Shown here one piece after another: positions 45,898 through 57,800 of a DNA stretch of 64,000 nt (position 1 is its first letter; each line of letters opens with the position of its first letter). The DNA comes from Thereva unica (taxonomy: Eukaryota; Arthropoda; Insecta; Diptera; Therevidae). The notes beneath the pieces were generated by a model, which made no database searches, was not told the DNA's origin, and saw only the letters and a list, made by a program, of their open reading frames with translations. The position numbers were made by a program, and so were the translations under genes. The stretch covers positions 240,953,143-241,017,142 of the forward strand of contig OX465281.1 of assembly GCA_949987705.1 (NCBI GenBank), read 5' to 3'.

Positions 45898-48800
45898 ATG
45901 GCGAAGTTTCTGTGCTTGTTCTGCATTTTGTATTTGAATATTCAAATTTCGAACGCGTTTGATTATTCAGGTTAGATTTCTCACTTCCGAATTAATTATG
46001 ATATTTGTGTGGTTTTTGCTGGTGAAATCAAGTGAACTAAGGTGGTGTTTTCGTAAGGAGTAAGAGTCTTCGAGAAGGTTTACCGCGTTTGGGAAAACAT
46101 ATGGATACTCTTTTATTCGTTAGTTTTGTGCCAACAAATATTGGAGTTCTCTTATTCGCCATCATTGTGCTCTGTGGACGGCTTTTCAATATACATATTA
46201 CATAAACAACTATTATTATTTTTTCAAGTTTTAAATGTTTGAGATGTTTTTTCTTTATATTACTTTTGTAAGATCCTAAGTGTAAAAATTATATTCACCA
46301 ACATGTCGAAGGCCTAAAGTAGATATATTCTGAGAAGTTCATGAGGCTTTTATGTTGTCTGGAGAAAAGTTCGTGTTCCTCCTTTACGCTCCTTTAATCC
46401 CTCATGAGATATAGGGCGGGGAACAGTTGCTTTCCAGCGGATTTTGCTCTGCGTGACAGATGACCAGGATCACACTGTTGTTGCGGCCCTTAACTAATAG
46501 GGTTCTCCTTTAAGTCTTCCGACTCTATGGAACGGATTCCTGCCAAGGGCCTGTTTGGGTAGACTCTCATTTTCGAGTCGCAAGGTGTGGCCTATCCAAT
46601 TGCATATAAGTTCCATTATTATGGACAATGTCATGACCTTAGAGTCATTATGCCGTCGGTAAAGAACTTGTGTGGTTTCTGGTTGAAAAACCGCTAGCCT
46701 CGGTAGCCTAAAAGTTAAAGCACCGGACTATTATCCAGATCCAGAGATCGGCGAGTAGTTATGGGGTGGGTTTAGTGTGAGAACTAGATCACGACCTATA
46801 GAACTGGATCTAGGTCATGACAGAATCCACTTCCGGGCATGAATTTTCATATTTTCATTTCTCCCATCATCAAATATTGCTTCTTTCTTGTCTTTTGAAA
46901 AAAAAAAAAACCCTGGCTTCTCTTCTGCCAACGCCTATGAGCACGACTAGCGCGAAAGCCTACAATACTCAAAGTCAGCGTTCTCTCGCAGTAGTATTGG
47001 ATGTGAGCCCTTGGAGTGACATCGAGTGTTAACAATGTTAATTCGCGCATTCTTCTCTACTATCCTTCCTAAGAGAACTCATTACTCGCAAATTGAAGCC
47101 AAAGTGCAACCGCCAACTGTACAAATTGGCTAGAAAGGAGTAGTTTTCGAGATCGAAACATATGATAGCCAACTCTTTTAATTTATCAAAGAAGTTGTAG
47201 TGATGGAGGTCAACACTTTTTCTATTATTCAATTCGGGCCGTTTTCATTCAATAGTTGAGAATCAATCGTCTGATAAACTTCTGCTTTAAAGGCTCTACA
47301 GCCGGAGTCCGGTCCTGGCCTCTCGCAAGAAATGTGTCGTTCACTTCAAAAGCGGTGCAACTCCACACTTCAAAACACTAAAGGTTGACCCGCTTTGGAG
47401 CCACATTCCGGCACATCCCCTGCTTAACCAAAGCAACTCCAGAAGTGTACTTCTGGAGCCGTTCCACCCCCACAGCGAAAGATATGACAAAATGTGACTC
47501 CAAAGCAAATCAACTTCCAATATACTCTGAAATACGGAGCCATCACTCCTACATTGAACGACACAAATGTTGCTCGTTTCGTAATAATTCTTTTTTCCGG
47601 GTGATGTTATTAGCCTCACGCCAACCTTACTTAAAAGGGACTATAGCTCGATCATATAAGCCTATCCTCTCTCATAGGGTAGTTACCAGTGGACACCACC
47701 GGTAGGAGGTTATGATCGCCCTTCCATTAGTCCGAAATATTTGCGGCACGTGTATGTTAAGCTACATGTTTTCCTCCCTACTACGCTGATGACTGACCAA
47801 TTCCACTCTTCTTCCTCTTTTTTCGTCGTTAATCCTGTCTTCGCGAGCGCTTGTAACAGTTCGCCATCCCTTGATCTTTCACAGTTTCGATTGCAATATG
47901 TGACCCATTTTTCATCAGTTATAAACGTTTCAGAAATGGGTCGATTTTATTGCGTTTTTCTATCTAGTATAGTTGTTGGTAAATGGTTCAAAAACCGTGT
48001 TATGGTCAATGCCTAGGGCCATACCAATATCATCACTTTTCAAGAATTTCGTAAACGTTTTCAGCGATTGGTCGACCAGAGCGATTTTTAAAATCCAAAT
48101 TTCCAGAACGATAAACCGAGCAGATTTTGATATAAAGTGCCTTCACCATTCGTTCTTCGCTTTGTAGTAATAATATTACAAAATATGCCGTAATTTTTCA
48201 GTATGTTTCTTCATTTTCACACGCAAACAGCCCTCTAATAACTGCACCACACTTGAACTGTGACTTTTCAAACGAGCGTTTGATAGTTAGCACTGTTAGA
48301 TGTCGAATTGAGGACTTGACTTGAACTTCAACAGATAAGTTAATCCGCGGCGACAGGCTCGGAAGAAAACTAATGCCAAAACTCGAGCGCTGACGGCGGG
48401 GTTACACTGGTGCAAAGCCGCACTCTCGAACTTATTGCTGATAGCGCCATTTGCTCTTTAGCAGGTCTTGCAAAATTTTACGTTTTTGCCACAACGACTG
48501 CTTCACTGAAATAAGTAACCTCATGCCTCCACGGCAACATTTCTTCCGCAACACAAGACTTGCCCGCTCGTCTCACCCTTAAAGTCTACAGCCCTTATCT
48601 TTGCGCACACTCCGGTTTAGAAATTCGTTTATAACAAGAACAGTCAGTATTCCTCATACAAAACCCAAGAGTTCAAACTCAAGGTTCACCACTCACTTTT
48701 TGTGCAAATGTAAGGCTCTAGCGCACATGTACTAGGGATCGGGACAATGCTAATCTTTCTAAACTCTACAGCATGTCTTTAACACATCCACTACAGTCAG

Positions 48801-51800
48801 TCAGATGCAACACCAACTGGAAGTACAGAAACTGTGGCATTAAAACGAGACGCCAAAGCTCTAATTGAACCTCTAGTCGTACTAACTGCAGTCCTATACC
48901 TACCTATGCTTTTCTACCAGGATTGCAGCGCCAGTTAAGAAAATTAAATAAGGAAGCTGAAGGTCGTAATGTTCCCAAGACCATTTAGTAATCTGTAATA
49001 CAGACGGCACATGCACAGGAATATTCAAGGTGAAACACACAAAGCTTTCAAAAGGCTGGCCCCTAGGTTTTTATCTTTTTTTCAATGAGTTATCAGATTC
49101 AAGTACTACCAGCGCCACCAGGACTTATACCTCAGACTTAGATGCCACACTCTCCTTGCACAGACTTATGAGTTAAATAGTTGAGTTGAGGGTGAGTTGA
49201 TCCCCAAAGAAAAGTGAATACCCCAGATTATGGTATCGATTGGCGATACATACAGCTGTCAACTGAATTCAACTACTCAACTACTGAACTCGCGACTATA
49301 ATCATAATTTTAACCCAAACCAGGTAGTAGAGCTGATTTGAGTTCAATGGATCTCACAAAGTGCTGGTACGAGATCCATCTAAGGGTGTTATGAGGGCCC
49401 GATCGTTCCAGAGGCTGATGAAAAAACACTTGTCAATAAGCTTAGGGGTTAAGGCGCCCGACTACCATCCCAGAGGCCTCCGGTTCAATTCCACTCCGTC
49501 CATGATTCTTCATCTTTCCGCTTAGCTCACATCGATAACATTCTTATCTTCACTCTTCCTTCGTATCAATTTCCTGCCTTTTTTATACCATCGCCTGTTA
49601 GCAAAACAAGCAAGTAAGCAATCTACTACTCGTTCACCAAAACCAGCCTTCTGTCAGCATAGCATGAGAAGAGAGCCAGTGATGTACTCAATCATAGAAC
49701 CGTCACAGGGGCCTACCGCTGCGGTATAATCTCTCACATAATAAAGTTTATGATGCAACTTTTTTTGGAAATTTGATTTTAGTGAGTAAAACGGTCTTGT
49801 TAAATCCACTTGAACACTGATTAAACTAGTTCAATTCACAACAGGGTATGTCTTTTGAAAAAAAATGAAATAAGTTTGGCTACTATATAAAACGTGGCTT
49901 GTAGCTATCTGAAGAGAAATTCCTTGCGTTCCTTGATACTTAAACTTATTAAAAACATTGCAATGCATACATTAAATTTACATTTGTATTTCGAAATTAC
50001 ACTTTACATTAGATAAAAATAAAATTTTTAAATATCCTTTTTAACTATAACAAACGCAACCTTGCTTCCTTCTGCAAAATCCAATCCAATGTTTCAGTCT
50101 TGTGCAAATCTCATGACATTTGGGAAAATGTGGATGAGTAACCGATTGCTCGTTACATAATCCCTTATCGACAGTAACTCTTGCTCGAATAGTAGCGACC
50201 ACTTCACCTGGCTCAATGATATTCCTTATATCCTTCTCCTGCTTTTCAATGTCAAAGCCACAAGCAATTGCCGCAATAAATATCACCGAAAGTAGAATAA
50301 AACGCATTTTTCTAAAAAAGAACAAAACAAAAAATATTCAATATTTCCGATTCAAAGTTCAACAACGTACTGAGAAGCTCCTGCTGCTGGCACTTGAATA
50401 GCGTTTGATTGGTGTCGAAAGTTATCTCTAATGTTGAACTCGATTAGCATTAACAAATCTATGACCTTCACACAAATACAAAATCATAACAAAAATAAAA
50501 TTATGATTAAAATTATTTTTCTCCGCCGCTTTTGTCTGTTGAAATGCCACAAAAAGACTTTTTTATCCACTCGAGGATAAATTTCTGTCTTTGAACAATT
50601 TGCCGTAATTTAATCCCTGAGCTCCTGCGGTTCACCTAACGAGCACGAGAGGATAATTGACCATCAATTGCTCTACTTCGGGTGATTTAAACTTGTCTTA
50701 TCTTTTCGAGTTCGAGTTTTTTTTTTCATTTATAAAGAAAATCAGAAATAAAGGCTTTAAGAAGTCGAAAATAATTGATTTATTCCTGTTCTGTATTTGT
50801 ACAATTCTTTTTTACATTCTCATTGCAGAATTGAAGGACATACCATTCACGACCGTTGATGATTGGCTCTTCCAACTGAATTCGCAGTACCTGATCTTGA
50901 ACAAATACTCAGCGTGGTATGCTTGGGAGTTAAGTGTTAATCCTTCAACGACAACCTATGACGAGGCATCGGAATTCGGAGGCATTCGTGCCGCGTGGAG
51001 GAACAATCGATGCTCAGAGGCCAGCAGGTTATTCGAGGATATGAACGTTGTGCAAAAACGAATGATAAGACTTTTGTGTAGAGGGCCGAAGTTTACCGAG
51101 TACGAGGCAAGGTTTGTAAATTTTTGTGTTTATAATAAGTCGGATAGTTTCCTAAAGATGAATGGTGCCAATTCAATTGCAAATAAGTCACGACCGCAAC
51201 GCTGCAGACTAGACCAGTCGTTTTAAAGGGGACAGTTCGATTTTGTTCGACTTTGACATCCAAATGTGAAAGATGAATCATGCTTTGATTGATGAAATTC
51301 TTGAAAAAGTCAGTTAGGAGAGTCGATTTGATATCGGTGATTGCACACGAGCGTACACACGATACGACAAAATCGGCTGCAAACGTGGTTTATGGAGAAG
51401 AGGGTGAGGGAGGACGATGGAATGGACACAATTTCCATCGCCCTCTCTCACCCTCTTCTTCATAAACCACCTTTGCAGCCGACTCTTGTCGTGTCGTGTG
51501 TAGGCTCATGAAGTAAAACTCTCAGTGAATGTCAGCATATTCGGTGGGGGTGACGAGGCAATGTTGGCATTACTTTTGCATGTTATATCATGCCATGAAA
51601 AACACGTTTCCTGCTTCGGCAATCTTGTCCTGCTTGGCATGAAGGTCTTTGAAATCATCAATGGCTGTTGGAACAAACTCAGATTACCCTTATTGAACAA
51701 AGCAAAGGTGGTGTCACAGCCACTCATCGTTTGCAGGATCAATATATGTTTTGCCAGGGTTTTCCTGGTCTCGAAAAGAAGACAATCTTTATATCATGGA

Positions 51801-54800
51801 TACACAGGCCAACCATTATCTTCCCCTACTAAAGTATCCGGGAACCAGCATAAGAGCTGATATGATAATTAGTATATCAAGGTCCTCCAATTCTTGTTTT
51901 TGGACCGTCTTCTTTGTGTGCGCTTGGTGCTTTCACAAGCTTCATCAGGGTAGCCATTGAATATGGCAACGGCATTTGATTTGTAATTTGATCTAACATA
52001 TGATACATAACTGATGCCCTCGGTCCATGTCATATTTTTTATGATTTAAGTCCACCTGTTATGTCGGTGCAAAATCCCAGTGCAGTTACTTCACGGCCAT
52101 AAGTGAGACCACCGCTTTAATTTCATTGGAGTTTGTTCAATCGCCGTATTCCAAGTGCTACACCGCAATTTCAGCACTTAATAATAAACCGCAGCACTTA
52201 ATAATAAATTAGAGTCTTGCAGTGGAAAAAGTGAGGTTTAACGTGAGACACCCGAAATACATTACACCAAGTGCTTGAGCCCGAAAGCTAATAGCTCCCA
52301 AATTATAAGTAAAAACGGCCGAGGTCATTTACTTTGCCGTCTCATCTTCAGCTACATGGCTACAGCCAGCTACATGGCTAAAAGTGCCCAGAAAAGGGTG
52401 CGCAACGAAAGTGAGCGTGACGGGAATTTCTAGTTTTTACCCCAGGCCAAAAAGTACCAGTCGTGCCTGAAAAAGTTATCACTTCAAAAAGACACAATAA
52501 AACTTAAGTAGAAAATAAAAAATGAGTCAAAAATGTTAAAAAGATAAGATCATCCGAGCCCGTGAGCTATAAGCCCCCCCCCCCTATTTGGAGAGCGCTG
52601 GCGTATAGGGTAGAATCGAGTATCGAGTACATTTTACATTCAAGTCAGAATTCAGAATTAAAGGCCGTTTACATTCCAATCCCAAAGTGGAAATGCAAAT
52701 TGGAATTATTTTATCGCATAGAAGTTTGTATGCTTCGCTCTCGCTATGCTCTCGCTCTCTTCGCTGTGCGATAAAAGATCTCCAATTTGCTTTTCCACTT
52801 TGCGTTTGGGATGTAAACGGCCCTTTATAGATTTGAATGGAATTTAAAAAGCACTTATTGAGTAATTTTCTTCCGATTCTACTCATGAGTATTACTGGAG
52901 TACTTTCAAATTCAACCGATTCCGTATCCCTACATTACATGGCTACTAGAACGGATATAGGGATTTTACCTTTTTGGCTTTCAATCTTTTTTCGGGGCCC
53001 CATCTGACCTGGGGCCCGGGGCAATTCGACCCAGTTGCCCCATTGTGGCGGTCTGGTTGTTGTGAATGGACTATCTTGTCTGAACTTTCCCGTATCTTTT
53101 TTCTTCTTAACCTTACCTTGCTTCTAGTGGAATCATACCTGATAATCATAATCATAGGTCACGGGAGGCCTATACTACCTATGCAAAGACTGTCGGTGAA
53201 AATATCATACGTAATCCTAAAAAATTCTTTGACTTCGTTAACCTAAAGCGAAAAACATCAGGCTACCCGACAACAATGACAAACGGTATCACGCACTCCT
53301 CTCTCCCCCAAGAAATTTCAAACATGTTTGCGGACAGGTTCAGTGAAATCTTCTGCCCCATTTCTTCGACTGCACACACTGTCCCAAGAGAGTATTCCGA
53401 AACTGCGGTCCTTATAGACAATATATCTTTATCGCCCGAAGATATAATGACAGGTCTTATAGATCTGGAGGTCAATAAAGGTCACGGTCCGGACTGTCTA
53501 CCTGCAAGTTTTTTGCAGAGCCACGCCCAACTCATTCTACTCCCTCTTCACCTCATTTTTAACAAGTCCCTTTCTGCCGGTAAGTTTCCTTCGGTATGGA
53601 AGAAATCCTTCCTCACACCAATCTTTAAGTCAGGTGATAAACATGCGGTGGACAACTATAGGGGCATTGCTATTCTATCTGTTATCCCTAAACTATTTGA
53701 AAAACTTATCTGTGACAAGATTGCCCCTCTAATTGTTCCGAACCTAAACGATCAGCAACATGGTTTCAGAAAAGGTCGTTCCACCACATCCAATCTTATG
53801 ATAATGATATCCGAACTACTGTGCGGTATGGAACAAGGCCACCAGTTTGACGCTGTCTACACTGACTTCAGCAAGGCATTCGATCGAGTAGACCACCACA
53901 TTCTATATATGAAATTATTAAGATTTGGGATATCCGGCCCCCTTCTGGATTGGATAACATCCTATCTTAACGGGAGAACTCAGGTGGTAAGATTTCAGGG
54001 CTTCCTCTCAAAAGAAATCAATGTAACCTCAGGTGTACCGCAAGGCAGCCACCTAGGGCCACTTCTATTTAACAGATTCATCTCCGACCTATCTGAAATA
54101 TTAAATGACATTCCGCACCTCTTTTACGCCGATGATTTAAAAATTTATAGTGCTATAAGGTCTCAAACTGATGTATCCTTTTTACAGTCGAAACTTAATG
54201 CACTACATGACTGGTGCACCTCTAACAATCTTCTTCTTAACACCCGTAAGTGCCACGTAATTACCTTCTCCAGGAAAAGAAACAAACAGCTGCAAAATTA
54301 TTATCTCAATGACAATGTCTTGGATCGTGTCGATCACATTGTTGATTTAGGCATTGTCCTCGACAGCAAGTTAAACTTTAACTTACACTATGATAATATT
54401 ATTGCTAGATCCAACAAGCTGTTGGGCTTTATCAAGAGAAGAGCTAAAGAATTCGACAATGTTTGGGTTACTAAAGCCTTGTTTTGCTCATTGGTCCGTC
54501 CTATTCTTGAGTATGCGTGCCAGATCTGGGATCCTATATTTCAAATTAGTAATAATCGAATAGAATCTGTCCAAAAGAAGTTCCTTCTTTTCGCGCTTAG
54601 GAACCTCTATAATCCTTCGGATTTTCAAAACCTTCCTCACTATAAGGACAGGCTCAAAATCCTTGATCTCTTGCCTCTATCCCTTAGACGGAAATTGCTT
54701 ATATCTTGTTTTACCCTGGATGTCCTGAACAATAACCTCAAGGTGCAGTTCCTGTCGGACACAATCAAATTTAACGATACTCGACAAACAAGACATTCCA

Positions 54801-57800
54801 AACTGCTTAAAGAGTACCCGCATCGCACTGAATATGCTAGAAACGAGCCTGTTAACAGGTGCTGCATTACCTTCAATTCCTACGCGTCCTGTTTCTCTCC
54901 CACAATAAACAAAAGTTCCTATAAAAGAAAACTCATTTCCCTGTTGTCCTCTTCTAACTAACATAGACCTAGATCTTAGTTTAATATTTAAATATTAAAT
55001 ACTTGCAATGTTCCTTATTAATATGTATTTTTTTTTTATCTGTAACTGTAGAATTAACTAATTATATATGCCAGTGTTTGTCTATAAGTACAATATTATT
55101 CTGTTGTATTTAGTTTAAGTATGCCTTGTTTGGCAAATAAATAAATAAGTAAGCTGGCTTGGGCAAGTCTTTTGAGACTATCCATTTGATTTTGATGAAG
55201 CTGGGCGAGCTTGTTATGGTCCTATGATCTTATGGATCAGGTGGAGTTTGCTTCAACAAACCAACGGCATGAAATAATTTTCGTACAAAGCATGTGTTTT
55301 GTGCCCTATGATAATGTTTTTTTTTGCCATATGAAATATGTTGTGCGAGATCTATTCTAAACGCCTTCATTGCTGCTTCATTCCAAGGATCAAATGGGAA
55401 GCTGCAATATCTTCTTTTTATTTCATAAGCACAGGATATTTTGATCACTTAAACTCAATGCATATAAGTCAGAAAATGTTACATTGAATAAATATAATAT
55501 TCTATTTTAAGTATAATATTATTTGTTCCATATGTAATAAATATTCCATATTTCAGTGAACTGTCAACAGCTTTAACGAAAATCCAAGACATCTACACTG
55601 ATACTCAAATCTGTCTACCATCAGCCTTTGATGTTTGCTTGAACTACAACCGATTATGGGACTACACCTATATCCATACTGTTAATGACGACATAGAGCC
55701 ACTTGAAATAACAAAATTTGCTCCAAAAAGGTAACATTAAAAGTTTTATTCCAGCTCACTAATAATAATACTCTTTTCTCTCAGCCGATATGACTACAAC
55801 CCACTTCACTACTTTGATGGAAAAATATCACCGGAATACTACACATTTCGAGGTGTAACCACCAACAACGATGCCAATTCTAACGAAAAGGGAATCGATG
55901 ACAAAATTAGAAAAAGTCAAATGCTCTGTCTTAACATTGAGCCTGAATTGGAGAGGGTCATGACGGGCAACTTTACCGCTTTGCAGAGATCTGATTGCGT
56001 TTTGCCTGTTGATAACATATTCCGATGGGCTTGGGAGTCTTGGAGATTGGCAGCTGGACCAGAAATTGCAAAATATTACTTCAATGCGGTTTATTTGCTG
56101 AATGTTGGTGCAAGGAATAACGGGTATAATGATATTGGGGAGTGTTGGAGAGAAGAGCTTGAGATGGAAGATTTGCGTTCGACTGTTGATCAGTTATGGG
56201 CGAAGGTTAAGCCGTTTTATAAGCTTTTACATGCAGTGTTAAGGAATGCACTTTGGAATAAGTATGATGGAATGGAGCCGATTACACGAAGTGGACCACT
56301 ACCAGCACATTTATTGGGTGAGTACTTAAGAACTGTGTGTTTTTTTATCCTACTGGTGAAGCTAACGTATATACCATTAACGATTACCAGAACATTTGCT
56401 TAGAATGTAAACTATTCACTATGAAAAGTTGTTAATAACTTATAATTAGAATAGATTTATAAAGGGTGTCCCAAAATTTACACAAGTTGGCAACTCTAAA
56501 AACTCTTATCACTTTATAACACTTTCATCGCTTTTCAAATCAAACTGATCTCCTAGTGCCGCTTCCACCACATTTTTATATCCAAGCTCCCCCTTTAACT
56601 AACTTCTGGAACTTTCGCCCATTTTCTAGTCCGAGGTGGAATTTTCTTTGCGTTCTAGATCTAGAATCTAATAGATGGCGCCATGTTAGCATAGTGGATA
56701 AATCGTAAGCTCAAAACCTGGCGCATAAATCTTCACAATATAACTCCACATATTTTAACAGTGATTATTCGAAGAGAACTGCATACCATCAACTGCTGCA
56801 GGTTACAGAGACTTAACGCTATTAATAGCCCACCTTATTTTATTTGGGGGTGAACGAGCGAGCTGCGATTTCCTGTCAGTAACGCTTTTAAAGGGAGTCC
56901 AAAGCGTTTAAATGATTTTGGATAGTTTCTTGCGCAGCCTCGAGGCTGATCTGTCTACAAATCACAGAAAATCTTCCTTCCATCTTAAGCTCGTATATTG
57001 ACAAATTTACGAGTAATGTTATATTTATCTGCCTATAAGCATTTCAATTACCCCTGTACTTACCTCTGTCTTGAACAGCCTTCTGCAATCCCTTATAAAG
57101 TAATGACAGCACATCCAATAATTACCGTTCGTTACTTCTTTTGGCGCAGATCACTTGAACTCTTGTGAGAGGTATTTCCTGTTCGCCCCTAAAGTAAGTG
57201 GCGTTTCATGCGTCCTTGATGTACCGAGGGCCCCTTGAACGCCAAACCATCCTTTTCAAGAATAAAAGTTATGCTAAGTATGTTAGACGCTCCCTTGCCA
57301 TGAGGATGGTCTATCTGAGGATCACTGAGTATGAGTCTCATTTTCATTCTAGTTTCTTGTTGTTGCCCTCCACTCCTTTGGCCTTGAATAGTAGTAGAGC
57401 TATGCCATTGCTAAGCCACTGGAGTCATCGGTTGTTGACTTGCGTGTGAATGTGGTCTTGGGTGTTAGTGAGCACCACCTGCGTGTGAGATGACGGGACG
57501 CACACCAAAACTCGAAGCTAATGCATCGGAGTCGGATCAGCAAGACCGCGCTCAAGCACAGCGAAGTACAGAACTGCACACCAAAGTCAACAACCGATGT
57601 GAGCTGCTTAACTGTGGCATAGCTATACTACTTTGAATACTTACTTCACTGCCGAGGAGACATTAGGCGTTAAGGCTACCAATAATGCTTTACTTTACTA
57701 ATTGATGATGACTTACTGTTATGCTTAACATAGCTTTTATTTTGTTTGTTTTAAGGTAACATGTGGTCTCAAGATTGGTCTGCTTATCATAAGCTTCTTG

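Noticed and set aside
50330..50640. NF-kappa-B site in the defensin upstream region
   Set aside because: The best candidate (GGGATTAAAT, minus strand near 50610) does not fit the 3' half of the consensus.
50657..50828. Open frame with a hydrophobic stretch (LFLFCICTILFYILIA) in front of M2 exon 2, as a signal anchor
   Set aside because: There is no in-frame ATG; the stretch is the pyrimidine-rich region before a good acceptor at 50827-50828, and exon 1 at 45898 joins in phase.
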